A DNA stretch of 64,000 nt from Bacteroidota bacterium (GTDB lineage Bacteria > Bacteroidota > Bacteroidia > Flavobacteriales > Flavobacteriaceae). The position numbers were made by a program, and so were the translations under genes. The notes below the pieces were generated by a model, which was not told the origin of the DNA, did not search any database, and saw only the letters and a list, made by a program, of their open reading frames with translations. Below, piece by piece: positions 1 through 8,977 of the stretch (positions are counted from its first letter, which is position 1; each line of letters starts with the position of its first letter). The stretch spans positions 1 to 64,000 of the forward strand of contig JAQCIQ010000011.1 of NCBI GenBank assembly GCA_027592025.1, given 5' to 3'.

Positions 1-69
1 CGATGAAGTTGAACCTCCTGACCAAGCTAGTGTTGCGCCAACGGCAGTTATATCAGATACAACAAAATC
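1..69 (-). repeat. 69-bp exact in-frame repeat, copy 2
   Basis: These 69 bases are identical to 1294-1362, at a distance of 1293 bp (431 codons, in frame). Both encode the same 23 residues, the A and B strands of an Fn3 domain. This copy touches the window edge, so the identity may continue beyond it. Complete identity at synonymous positions suggests recent duplication, gene conversion or an assembly join. Confidence 0.9.
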
Positions 70-1899
70 AGAAGGAGGCAAGCAGCTAGGCCCTTCATCC
101 AAAACTAAATTGTCAATATGCGGGTTACTTGCTCCGTAAACACTTGTGCCTCTAAAGCCAATTTTGAAAGTTTCTCCGCCATATTCAGGTAAGTCAACTA
201 CTATTTGAGTCCAAGGAGTTACTGTTCCGGCAGTCGTATAAACTACCGTAGTAGTTGTTCCGTCATAAACCAACACCTTAACAGTATCCGAACCGCCAGC
301 GTCATAATAATCAAAAGTCAAACGTGGCGAGGTCAATGTAGATGCATCAATCCAAGGCGACATCAAATCTGATGTGGATCCAGATGCAAAGTCATAATCG
401 TTAAAAAATACGGCTGAAACACCCTCAGTTACAGTTCCTGGCCCATAATCGGTGCCGTCATCTAAAGCCCATGGTGTGCTTGAAGATGCATTGTTCCAAC
501 AATCTAAGGTCTCAAATCCATGAGAGTAAGGAAAAGCTGTAACAGCATCACAGTCGGTTGTGAATGAGGTCATCGTCCAATCACTGTAGCTAGAGTCACA
601 TACTCTCCTCACATACAAATCGTAGCCCGTATTTGAATAACAACCCGTAATGGTCAACGGATTGTTTGTAGTTGAAGTGCCAACCCCTGTCGGCGTTTCT
701 CCTGCTAGTACCAATTCATATTCCCATATATCGAGTGAAGCTGTAACCACCACAGAACCTAGGGCAACTTCATCAGCTGGATTCGCGTTAGCTCCAAACA
801 CTTCAAATCCGTATTGTACGACTAGACCAGCAGGTAATTCGGCAGCCGTAGCTGATACTGAAAAATTGCCGCTCTGGGGTAAGTCAAATGTTTTTGAACC
901 CCCAAATACATCAGCCCATCCATTGGCTGGATCAAGTGCCTTTATGAAGTACTTGGCCGTGTAAGCAGCATCTAAGGTGTAAGAAGATACAGACCCTTGA
1001 AAAGTAAGGTCGGCTCCGTTGGCAGTGGCGTCTTCTACAAAAGTCGCTGCTTGCATGTTCTTATTTCCAGCGCCAGTAGTTTGGTTGACCCAATAGGCAT
1101 CAGTTGGATTTTCAGCATAAGTATTAAAGTTAGGCTGCAGTGTCAAGGTGTTTGCTCCTGTATTTAGTACAGATTTTAAAGCAGCAACAGTCCATGAACT
1201 ACCGTTAACATAACCACCGCCATTGGCTGGCAACTCAAACCAATTCATGTAACCAAGAAAAGTAGCCGAGGCGTCAAAATCAACCACATTGCCCGATGAA
1301 GTTGAACCTCCTGACCAAGCTAGTGTTGCGCCAACGGCAGTTATATCAGATACAACAAAATCTGCGGGATAAAGGCAGGAAGGCGTTGGCTGCACAACTA
1401 CATCGTCGAGAATAGTGGCATAACCGTAATTTGAAACAGCAACAAAACGAATTTTCGTTGTTGAAGAAGTGTATCCATCCAAGAACAGTTCTACTTCCGT
1501 TGGTGCAGAAACACTAGTGTTTAGTAGGGTGAGTACTGTCCAATTTGAGCCATCATCGGAACTTACCTCAACACTCAAGGTGTTTTGGTCACCGCCCCAA
1601 TCTTTTTGAGAATAACTAAATTTTAATTGATAACTGGGTAATGACGACAAATCCAAGGTTGGTGTTGTCAGTGTTGCACTATTTCCATTGTAATTGCCAG
1701 CGTAATAAGAAGCAGAGGCAAGGCCGTTCATCGGACAAGTCTGCCCACCAAGACTGCCCGAGCAGTTTCCCCATGTTGCCGAACCAGAATTAACGGTCGC
1801 GACGAAACTTCCGGGAACACCTCCTTCAAAATCTTCTGAAAACTGGCTGAAGACTAAACTGGAAAAAAGCAAAAAACTTAATAAAGTAATTTTTTTCAT
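1..1899 (-). CDS. Secreted multidomain protein, Fn3 and anchor-J-like modules (partial, C-terminus outside window)
   Basis: The frame is open from an ATG at 1899 to the window edge (633 residues, no stop), so the C-terminus is missing. Residues 1-18 form a signal peptide (MKKITLLSFLLFSSLVFS). A jelly-roll 'choice-of-anchor J'-like domain follows, about residues 19-170 (SEDFEGG start). An Fn3 domain starts near residue 178, breaks off at about 202, and resumes at about 391 (WEYELV). The roughly 188 residues between resemble a separate beta-rich domain seen in other flavobacterial secreted proteins. A second anchor-J/MAM-like domain (YSHGFE) fills about 455-610, and another Fn3 begins at the edge. 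Such proteins are exported by Sec and are often sorted by the type IX system through a C-terminal tag, which cannot be seen here. Substrate and role are unknown; adhesion or carbohydrate binding is a guess. Confidence 0.75.
   Translation of the reverse strand, partial: MKKITLLSFLLFSSLVFSQFSEDFEGGVPGSFVATVNSGSATWGNCSGSLGGQTCPMNGLASASYYAGNYNGNSATLTTPTLDLSSLPSYQLKFSYSQKDWGGDQNTLSVEVSSDDGSNWTVLTLLNTSVSAPTEVELFLDGYTSSTTKIRFVAVSNYGYATILDDVVVQPTPSCLYPADFVVSDITAVGATLAWSGGSTSSGNVVDFDASATFLGYMNWFELPANGGGYVNGSSWTVAALKSVLNTGANTLTLQPNFNTYAENPTDAYWVNQTTGAGNKNMQAATFVEDATANGADLTFQGSVSSYTLDAAYTAKYFIKALDPANGWADVFGGSKTFDLPQSGNFSVSATAAELPAGLVVQYGFEVFGANANPADEVALGSVVVTASLDIWEYELVLAGETPTGVGTSTTNNPLTITGCYSNTGYDLYVRRVCDSSYSDWTMTSFTTDCDAVTAFPYSHGFETLDCWNNASSSTPWALDDGTDYGPGTVTEGVSAVFFNDYDFASGSTSDLMSPWIDASTLTSPRLTFDYYDAGGSDTVKVLVYDGTTTTVVYTTAGTVTPWTQIVVDLPEYGGETFKIGFRGTSVYGASNPHIDNLVLDEGPSCLPPSDFVVSDITAVGATLAWSGGSTSS
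1294..1362 (-). repeat. 69-bp exact in-frame repeat, copy 1
   Basis: Partner of the repeat at 1-69. It codes for the start of the first Fn3 domain (DFVVSDIT...). Identity stops on the high-coordinate side at 1362. On the low-coordinate side it cannot be followed, because the partner copy runs off the window. Confidence 0.9.
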
Positions 1900-1988
1900 A
1901 AAGACGGATTTTTTTAAAGTTTCAAATAAACAATGAAAGTATTAAAAAAATCAATCTAAATATAAAAAAATCAAAAAAAAATCAACTT

Positions 1989-3449
1989 TTAAGTTCTTGA
2001 CGGAATGTGTAACAAAATCTCTTTGAAAAATTCCCAATATTTTTGAGCGGAAGAAATAGACGCGCGCTCGTCGGGTGAGTGCGCTCCTTTAATGGTAGGC
2101 CCAAAACTCACCATGTCCATACCCGGATTCCGCTCCCCTAAAATCCCACATTCTAGTCCAGCGTGTATGGCAACAACTTTGGCCGCTTCGCCTCCGTTAA
2201 GTTTGGGGTATAAATCGACTAACACTTTCAAGATTGCTGAATCCATATTGGGTTTCCACCCTGGGTAACCTCCAGAAAACACAACTTCACAACCCGCTAT
2301 TTCAAAAGTAGCTTTCAGAACATTGGCGAGATCATCTCTTGAGGTTTCAACGGAGGAACGAGTCAAGCAATGAATTGACAGACTGCCTTCCTGAAGTAAA
2401 ACTCTTGCAACATTGTTTGACGTTTCTACCAATCCCTCAATATCTGGACTCATTCTGTATACCCCATTATGAGCAATGCGAAGAGTTGATAAAAATGAAG
2501 ACTGGTCTTTGGTGCTCAGCTGATATTTTGGCAAGTTGACGGTGTTGGTCAAAAGCACAAGACCAGGATCAACTGTTTGAAATTCTGCTTTAATTTCCTG
2601 AAAAATCGATCGACAGGCGTTTACAAGTTCTTGACCTTGTCCCAGCTTGCAAACCAAATCTGCTTTTGCCTCTCTGGGGATGGCATTGCGAAGACTTCCG
2701 CCGTCAAAAGAAACCAGCCCAAAAGCCACTTGCGACTGGAGATCGTGCAGCAATCTTACCAATATTTTATTGGCATTACCCAGTCCTTTAAAAATGTCCA
2801 CGCCTGAGTGACCTCCATTCAAACCTTTGACCACCAATTGAACCGCCTCGCTTTTTGACGCCACTTCTTCCAACTGATAATGTTTCGATGCTGAAATGTC
2901 TATTCCTCCCGCACAACCTACTCCTATTTCATCATCATCTTCCGTGTCAAGATTTAAGAGAATGGTTCCTTTGAGCCAATTTTTTTTCAATTTTAAAGCT
3001 CCTGTCATTCCAGTTTCTTCATCAATGGTAAACAGGGCTTCGATGGCTGGATGAGGCAAGTCGGTACTTTCTAGAACTGACATGATGGTAGCCACCCCAA
3101 GACCATTGTCCGCCCCAAGTGTAGTACCCTTCGCTCTTACCCAGTCTCCGTCGACATACATTTGTATTCCTTGAGTTTCGAAATCAAATACGGTGTCGCT
3201 ATTTTTTTGATGCACCATGTCCAAGTGAGACTGCAGCACCACGGTCTGCCTGTCTTCCATTCCCGCTGTCGCAGGCTTTCGGATAAGGACATTGCCCACT
3301 GAATCCGTTTCTGTTTCGAGACCCAATTGTTTTCCAAAATCAATCATAAACTGAATGATTCTTTCTTCTTTTTTTGACGGTCGCGGAACGGCATTGATAA
3401 GTTCAAAGTTTTTCCAAATACTCTTTGGTTGGAGGTCTTGTAAGATCAT
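1989..3449 (-). CDS. pepD: Aminoacyl-histidine dipeptidase (cytosolic non-specific dipeptidase, M20 family)
   Basis: PepD is a cytosolic zinc dipeptidase that splits Xaa-His and many other dipeptides, feeding amino acids back from imported or degraded peptides. At 486 aa it has the usual PepD length. M20 metal-site motifs are visible: HLDMV (H75, D77), LGADNG (bridging D114), DEETG (catalytic E144, then E145) and NLDTED (D168). A lid or dimerisation domain follows in the middle, and the C-terminal GAHSPDE motif carries the last ligand. No signal peptide is present. The gene is divergent from the DUF3810 gene, with 71 bp between the two ATGs. The next gene downstream on the same strand starts at 1899, so the two could be co-transcribed, but their functions look unrelated. 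Confidence 0.95.
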   Translation of the reverse strand: MILQDLQPKSIWKNFELINAVPRPSKKEERIIQFMIDFGKQLGLETETDSVGNVLIRKPATAGMEDRQTVVLQSHLDMVHQKNSDTVFDFETQGIQMYVDGDWVRAKGTTLGADNGLGVATIMSVLESTDLPHPAIEALFTIDEETGMTGALKLKKNWLKGTILLNLDTEDDDEIGVGCAGGIDISASKHYQLEEVASKSEAVQLVVKGLNGGHSGVDIFKGLGNANKILVRLLHDLQSQVAFGLVSFDGGSLRNAIPREAKADLVCKLGQGQELVNACRSIFQEIKAEFQTVDPGLVLLTNTVNLPKYQLSTKDQSSFLSTLRIAHNGVYRMSPDIEGLVETSNNVARVLLQEGSLSIHCLTRSSVETSRDDLANVLKATFEIAGCEVVFSGGYPGWKPNMDSAILKVLVDLYPKLNGGEAAKVVAIHAGLECGILGERNPGMDMVSFGPTIKGAHSPDERASISSAQKYWEFFKEILLHIPSRT

Positions 3450-3468
3450 GCTGATATTTTTTTCGTTA

Positions 3469-3501
3469 CAAATTTAATCATTCAATTCGGTCAATCCCAA
3501 T
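3469..3501 (-). promoter_or_regulatory. Bacteroidota-type promoter of pepD
   Basis: On the minus strand a perfect -7 element, TAAATTTG (3476-3469), is preceded after 21 bp by ATTG (3501-3498), a 3/4 match to the -33 TTTG. Transcription should begin near 3464, about 15 nt before the ATG. It overlaps the opposing promoter for the DUF3810 gene. Confidence 0.6.
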
Positions 3502-3516
3502 GTTTAGTTACATTTG
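3486..3516 (+). promoter_or_regulatory. Bacteroidota-type promoter of the DUF3810 gene, probably leaderless
   Basis: TTCG (3486-3489), 19 bp, then TACATTTG (3509-3516, full match to TAnnTTTG). The -7 element ends 4 nt before the ATG at 3521, so the transcript should begin at or next to the start codon. Confidence 0.5.
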
Positions 3517-3520
3517 AGGG

Positions 3521-4582
3521 ATGCGACCTAAATTGAAAATCATATTAACCTTAAGCATTCTTCCACTGTACTTGTTTGTCAAGTTTTTGGGATCACATCC
3601 CGCTTGGGTTGAAAGCTATTACAGCAGAGGATTGTACGTGCCAGTCTCAGGTATTCAGAATTTCCTTTTTGGTTGGATGCCATGGTCTTTTGGAGATATA
3701 GTTTATCTTTTAATTTTAGGATACCTCTTGTATTGGGTAATTTTCAAAATGCGGCAAACCACAATTAAACAGATGTTTCTGAATTTGGGTGTAAGCTTAT
3801 TTTTAATTTATTTTCTATTTCACCTTCTTTGGGGGTTTAATTATTATCGCGAATCAATATCAACTCAACTGAATCTAGGCAACTCGTGTCAATTGGACGA
3901 ACTGGTAGGAGTTACTGAACGCTTGGCAGAGTCTCTCAATTCGGTTCATCTCAGCATTACCTCAAATGACAGCAGTAAGGTAGAACACCACATGAGCATA
4001 GGTAAAATTGGGCAGTTGCTTCGACCTGGTTTTGAGCATCTCAATCAAACACTCAATACAGGAGATTTAGACTCTAAAAGAGCTAAAGCTTCCCTGCTGA
4101 GCGTCCCTTTGACCTTTATGGGATTTAGTGGGTATCTCAATCCTTTCACCCTCGAAGCTCAAGCCAACCATTTGGTGCCATCCTATTCTCTAGCGGGCAC
4201 CGTTGCCCACGAGCAAGCTCATCAACTCGGATATGCTGCGGAGAACGAGGCTAATTTTATTGGAGTGCTGGCCTGTTATTATTCAAAAGATTCTTTGGTA
4301 AGATACAGTGGAATTGCTATGGCTCTGAGAATTTGCCTCAATGAACTGTATCGATTAGACAAAGAAAAATATTTTCAAATAGTTGGTCAACTGAATTACG
4401 GCATATTGCTAAATTTTGAGGAATCTAGATTATTTTGGGACAGATACAACAATCCTTTGGAACCCTTTTTTAAAAGCGGATACAACCAGTATTTAAAATC
4501 CAACGCTCAAAAAGCTGGAATTCAAAGTTACAATGAAGCTGTTGTGCTAATTGTCAATTTTTTTAAAACTGACAAAACTTGA
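3521..4582 (+). CDS. DUF3810 family membrane protein with a zinc-protease HExxH motif
   Basis: This is a 353-aa inner-membrane protein of the Bacteroidota/Firmicutes family DUF3810. Three hydrophobic segments occupy about residues 8-25, 48-72 and 86-106. The rest is soluble and holds VAHEQAHQLGY, an HExxH zinc-protease signature, with a downstream ENEANF that could supply the third ligand. A membrane-anchored metalloprotease is therefore likely, but I know of no established substrate. The start is secure, since the next methionine lies inside the second hydrophobic segment. It is followed 64 bp later by the amidohydrolase genes, though nothing shows a functional link. Confidence 0.8.
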   Translation: MRPKLKIILTLSILPLYLFVKFLGSHPAWVESYYSRGLYVPVSGIQNFLFGWMPWSFGDIVYLLILGYLLYWVIFKMRQTTIKQMFLNLGVSLFLIYFLFHLLWGFNYYRESISTQLNLGNSCQLDELVGVTERLAESLNSVHLSITSNDSSKVEHHMSIGKIGQLLRPGFEHLNQTLNTGDLDSKRAKASLLSVPLTFMGFSGYLNPFTLEAQANHLVPSYSLAGTVAHEQAHQLGYAAENEANFIGVLACYYSKDSLVRYSGIAMALRICLNELYRLDKEKYFQIVGQLNYGILLNFEESRLFWDRYNNPLEPFFKSGYNQYLKSNAQKAGIQSYNEAVVLIVNFFKTDKT

Positions 4583-4646
4583 TGAAATTTTATTACATTC
4601 ACAAATTGTAAATTGCATTACGTTAATCAATCAATATAATTTTCCT

Positions 4647-7613
4647 ATGAAAAATAACATTTTGACCCTGATTTGCGCGCTATCAATTGGTTTCGGCCTT
4701 CAAGCGCAAATTGACTATTTTCCAAAAAATGACGGTGTCATTGCGGTAAACTCCAATTATACCGCCTTGACCAACGCCAAAATTTATGTCAATCCGACTA
4801 CGGTGATTGAAGATGGTACTCTACTCTTCAAGGGAGGGGTTGTCATCTCGGTTGGCACTAAGATTGCCATTCCAGCTAACACCGTAGTTGTGGATGCCAA
4901 AGGAAAGACCATTTATCCTTCTTTCGTTGATGCATACTCAACCTTTGGTGTTAAAACCCCAGAGCGACCAAGAGGTGGCGGAAGAACTGCCGTTTATGAG
5001 GCCACACGTGAAGGCTATTACTGGAACGATCACATCCGTGCAGAACAGGACGCGGTCAACTATTTTCAGTTCGATTCGAAAACTGCGGAAAACTACCGTC
5101 AAGCTGGATTTGGAGCAGTAAACACGCACATGGCAGATGGAATTGTTCGAGGAACTGGAACGTTAGTTGCTCTGACTCCCGAAGGAAGCGATGCCCAACG
5201 CATATTGGCTTCGAAATCGGGGCAATATTTATCAACCTCAAAAAGTGTTCAATCGGCTCAGTCCTATCCTGGTTCCATTATGGGAACCCTTTCTCTACTC
5301 GAGCAAATGTATATTGATGCCGATTGGTATGCCAAAGGCAATGTTCCAACAACCGATCTTTCTCTTGAAGCCTTGAACCGCAACAAGGGTTTATTCCAAA
5401 TTATGGTATCCGCAGATCGCAACAATGCCTTAAGAACTGATAAAGTTGGCGACAAATTTGGAGTTCAATTTGTTTTCATAGGAAGCGGTGACGAATACGA
5501 GCGTCTAAAAGAAGTAAAGGCCACCAATGGAGCTTTTATACTTCCTATTAATTTTCCAAAAGCATATGATGTTGAAGACGTTTTTACTGCAGAAGCTCTT
5601 GAACTATCAACCCTAAGGAAATGGAATCAAAGCCCTGCCAATCCAAAAATGATGCACGATGCTGGCATCCCTTTTGCCATCACTATGGATGGTCACAAGT
5701 CAGCAAAGGACTTTTTTCAACACTTGAGACAGGCCGTAAACTATGGCTTGGACAAGGAAACCGCACTAGCAGCTTTAACTCAAGTTCCAGCTTCTATTTT
5801 AGGCCAATCGTCCAAATTAGGAACATTAAAGGTTGGAGCTCATGCCAATTTTATCGTAACCTCTGGGGACATCTTTGAAGACGAAACAGTGATCCACGAA
5901 AATTGGGTACGCGGTCAAAGAGATGTCTTAAGTCCAATGGATACTACAGACATTAGAGGGAACTACACCGTTTCTTCGTCTAAAGGTGATTTTACTATTG
6001 AACTGAGCGGATCTTTGGACAAATTAAAGTCTACTGTTAAACAAGGAGATAAGGAACTCAAGTCTAATCTTTCTATGAGTGGCGAATGGGCAACCTTGAC
6101 TTTTGCCAGTCAAGACAGCACAGTGGCGGGGGTAAATCGATTGTCTGCAAAAGTTGTTGATGCCAACACCCTCAGTGGTCAGCTTTCGTTTATTGACGGA
6201 TCAGTAGAGCGATTTCAATCGACAAAAACTGTTGCTGATACCAAAGTAAAGAAAGACAAAGACTCCAAACCGAAGGAAGCTCCTGTTGTGGTACCTGTTA
6301 CCTATCCAAACGTTGCGTTTGGATTTGATCAACTGCCAGTACAAGAAACGACCTTATTCAAAAATGCTACAGTTTGGACTAACGAGGCCGAAGGCGTTTT
6401 GACCGAGACAGACGTTCTGGTGAAAGGTGGGAAGATTGTCAAAATTGGCAAAAACCTTTCAGCTTCTGGCGCCACGATTGTTGATGCCACAGAGAAGCAC
6501 TTGACCGCTGGAGTCATTGATGAACACTCACATATTGCTGCTTCGAGCATCAATGAAGGAGGCCATAACTCCTCAGCAGAAGTTTCTATTGGCGATGTAG
6601 TGTTGGATAACGACTCAAACGTTTACCGCAACCTTGCTGGTGGGGTCACTTCCATTCAGATTTTACATGGTTCGGCCAATCCAATTGGTGGTCAATCGGC
6701 CATTATTAAATTGAAATGGGGCAGATCGGCTAGCGAACTATTGAACCCTAACGCCAAGCCATTCATCAAATTTGCACTTGGAGAAAACGTTAAGCAGTCG
6801 AACTGGAGTAGTTTCAGTCGATTCCCACAAACCAGAATGGGCGTCGAGCAGGTCTATGTCGACTACTTTACAAGAGCCAAGGCTTATGACGATGCGAAGA
6901 AAAGTGGAAAACCTTATCGCAAAGATCTTGAAATGGAAGTTTTAGCTCAGATCATCAATAAGGAAAGATTCATTAGCTGCCATTCATATGTTCAAAGTGA
7001 AATCAATATGTTGATGAAAGTTGCTGAACAATTCAATTTTAAAGTCAACACATTTACTCACATCTTAGAAGGCTATAAAGTAGCCGATAAGATGCGCGAT
7101 CACGGCGTAGGAGCATCAACTTTCAGCGATTGGTGGGCCTATAAATTTGAAGTCAATGACGCTATCCCGTACAATGCCGCTATCATGCACAATGTAGGAG
7201 TGGTTACTGCCATTAATAGTGATGACGCAGAAATGTCCAGAAGGCTTAATCAAGAAGCTGCCAAAGCCATGAAGTACGGTGGAGTCAGTGCAGAAGAGGC
7301 GTGGAAAATGGTTACTTTAAACCCTGCTAAATTATTGCAGATAGACGATAGGGTGGGAAGTGTTAAAGTTGGCAAAGACGCCGACTTGGTGCTGTGGAAT
7401 GGCAATCCCTTATCAGTTTACACCTCAGCAGAAAAAACAATGATTGAGGGTGTAGTTTATTTTGACAAGGACAGAGATGCTGCTCAGCGCAAAGCCATTG
7501 CTGAGGAGCGTACCACTTTGATTAATATGATGCTGAAAGAAAAAAACAAAGGAATGGCTACGCAGCCAGTAAGTAAAAAGGAACAAGAACTCCTTCACTG
7601 CGATTCACTATAA
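4647..7613 (+). CDS. Secreted double amidohydrolase-fold protein (one intact, one degenerate barrel)
   Basis: The frame opens upstream at 4551, but the ATG at 4647 is followed by a clear signal peptide (MKNNILTLICALSIGFGLQAQ), giving 988 aa. Two amidohydrolase-superfamily domains lie in tandem. The C-terminal half, from about residue 560, has the metal site: DEHSH (H627, H629), SCHSY (H779), THILEG (H805) and INSDD (D859), as in imidazolonepropionase-like and prolidase-like enzymes. The N-terminal half has the same layout (beta-sandwich start, YPSFVDAYS, closing LGTLKVGAHANF), but its HxH is replaced by AYS, so it probably binds no metal there. Cellular site: periplasm or outside. The likely reaction is hydrolysis of a cyclic amide or peptide; the substrate is unknown. 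The next gene follows after 13 bp and is a related protein. Confidence 0.85.
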   Translation: MKNNILTLICALSIGFGLQAQIDYFPKNDGVIAVNSNYTALTNAKIYVNPTTVIEDGTLLFKGGVVISVGTKIAIPANTVVVDAKGKTIYPSFVDAYSTFGVKTPERPRGGGRTAVYEATREGYYWNDHIRAEQDAVNYFQFDSKTAENYRQAGFGAVNTHMADGIVRGTGTLVALTPEGSDAQRILASKSGQYLSTSKSVQSAQSYPGSIMGTLSLLEQMYIDADWYAKGNVPTTDLSLEALNRNKGLFQIMVSADRNNALRTDKVGDKFGVQFVFIGSGDEYERLKEVKATNGAFILPINFPKAYDVEDVFTAEALELSTLRKWNQSPANPKMMHDAGIPFAITMDGHKSAKDFFQHLRQAVNYGLDKETALAALTQVPASILGQSSKLGTLKVGAHANFIVTSGDIFEDETVIHENWVRGQRDVLSPMDTTDIRGNYTVSSSKGDFTIELSGSLDKLKSTVKQGDKELKSNLSMSGEWATLTFASQDSTVAGVNRLSAKVVDANTLSGQLSFIDGSVERFQSTKTVADTKVKKDKDSKPKEAPVVVPVTYPNVAFGFDQLPVQETTLFKNATVWTNEAEGVLTETDVLVKGGKIVKIGKNLSASGATIVDATEKHLTAGVIDEHSHIAASSINEGGHNSSAEVSIGDVVLDNDSNVYRNLAGGVTSIQILHGSANPIGGQSAIIKLKWGRSASELLNPNAKPFIKFALGENVKQSNWSSFSRFPQTRMGVEQVYVDYFTRAKAYDDAKKSGKPYRKDLEMEVLAQIINKERFISCHSYVQSEINMLMKVAEQFNFKVNTFTHILEGYKVADKMRDHGVGASTFSDWWAYKFEVNDAIPYNAAIMHNVGVVTAINSDDAEMSRRLNQEAAKAMKYGGVSAEEAWKMVTLNPAKLLQIDDRVGSVKVGKDADLVLWNGNPLSVYTSAEKTMIEGVVYFDKDRDAAQRKAIAEERTTLINMMLKEKNKGMATQPVSKKEQELLHCDSL

Positions 7614-7626
7614 AAAACACTGACTT

Positions 7627-8925
7627 ATGATATTTTTAAAATATATTTTCATTCCGTTTCTGATTTTAGGAACGACAGCACATGCCCAACAAACGCCAGG
7701 CAACGTGCAAAGCGAAACGATTACTATAGTAGGCGCAACTGCTCACTTGGGCAATGGACAAGTGATAGAGAACAGTGTCCTAGTTTTTGACAAAGGAAAA
7801 CTGGTTACGGTAACTGAAAAAACTACTTACAGTGGAACTCTCAGTGGAGCAAATGTGATTGATGCTTCGGGCAAACATGTTTACCCGGGCTTTATTGCCG
7901 CGAATAGCACTCTTGGACTTGTAGAAGTCGATGCTGTTCGTGCTAGTGATGATCAGCAAGAAATGGGTCAAATGTTGCCACATATTCGCAGTTTAATTGC
8001 TTACAATGCCGAGTCTAAAGTAGTTGAGTCTATGAGACCTAATGGGGTTTTACTTGCTCAAAGCACACCTCAAGGAGGTCGAATTTCAGGCACTTCGTCT
8101 GTCGTCCAGTTGGACGCTTGGAACTGGGAAGATGCAGCTGTAAAGTCGGATGATGGCATTCACTTAAATTGGCCCAGAACACTTAGCTATAATAGAAATT
8201 GGGAAACCCGTTCTTGGTCATTGGAATCCAATAAAGACTATGCCAAAGAAGTGCGAGAAATCGAACAGTTTTTCGAAGACAGTAAGGCATATCTTGAAGG
8301 TAATAGAAGCCCAGTTAATTTGCCTTTCCAAGCCATGTCGGGTCTGTTCGAAGGCAAACAAAATTTATATGTTCACGTCAATGACGAAAAAGGAATAACT
8401 GATGCCGTTGGTTTTGCCAAAAAACATCAACTGAAACTCGTTTTGGTCGATGCCGAAGAGGCCTATAAATTAACCGATCTTTTGAAAAACGAAGGCGTTG
8501 GCGTGTTGTTGAGTAACACTCATCGACTGCCAGGTTCTCAGGATCAAGACTATGACATGCCTTATAAACTTCCGAAATTGCTTTCAGAGGCAGGAGTTTT
8601 AGTGGGACTTCACACGGGAGGCAAGGCTAATTTCCAAAGTAGAAATTTGCCATTCTTTGCTGGACAGGCTGTAGGTCAAGGTTTGGACAAAGAGGCAGCG
8701 CTAAGCTTGATAACAGCGAATACTGCGAAAATTCTTGGCATTGATGCGGACTATGGCACCCTTGAAGTTGGAAAAAGCGCTACGCTGTTTGTTAGCGAGG
8801 GAGACGCTCTTGACATGATGGGCAATCAAGTAATTAGGGCTTTTATTGATGGTCGTGAAATCAGTTTGGAAACGCATCAAACTGAATTGTGGCAACGCTA
8901 CAAAAAGAAATTCGAATCCAACTAG
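7627..8925 (+). CDS. Secreted amidohydrolase-fold protein lacking the HxH metal motif
   Basis: A 432-aa protein with signal peptide MIFLKYIFIPFLILGTTAHA. It has the amidohydrolase layout: an N-terminal beta-sandwich (VFDKGKLVTVTE), the KHVYPGFIAANST segment where YPGFIDxHxH is usual, and the closing GTLEVGKSATLFVSEGD. The HxH pair is missing (AANST), as in the N-terminal half of the preceding protein. It sits 13 bp downstream of that gene, almost certainly in the same operon, and may form a complex with it as a non-catalytic or substrate-binding partner. That complex is inference. The closest family label is amidohydrolase/imidazolonepropionase-like. Confidence 0.8.
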   Translation: MIFLKYIFIPFLILGTTAHAQQTPGNVQSETITIVGATAHLGNGQVIENSVLVFDKGKLVTVTEKTTYSGTLSGANVIDASGKHVYPGFIAANSTLGLVEVDAVRASDDQQEMGQMLPHIRSLIAYNAESKVVESMRPNGVLLAQSTPQGGRISGTSSVVQLDAWNWEDAAVKSDDGIHLNWPRTLSYNRNWETRSWSLESNKDYAKEVREIEQFFEDSKAYLEGNRSPVNLPFQAMSGLFEGKQNLYVHVNDEKGITDAVGFAKKHQLKLVLVDAEEAYKLTDLLKNEGVGVLLSNTHRLPGSQDQDYDMPYKLPKLLSEAGVLVGLHTGGKANFQSRNLPFFAGQAVGQGLDKEAALSLITANTAKILGIDADYGTLEVGKSATLFVSEGDALDMMGNQVIRAFIDGREISLETHQTELWQRYKKKFESN

Positions 8926-8977
8926 ATTAAAAAAGTAGTATCTTTCGCACTTAGCCCTTCCCACTAAATCGAGAGAA

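Noticed and set aside
650-964. Plus-strand open frame of 104 codons within the large secreted protein gene
   Set aside because: It is antisense to a coherent protein with signal peptide and domains, and its translation has no recognisable features.
4551-4646. Upstream extension of the double amidohydrolase
   Set aside because: These codons overlap the DUF3810 gene and precede a clear signal peptide starting at 4647.
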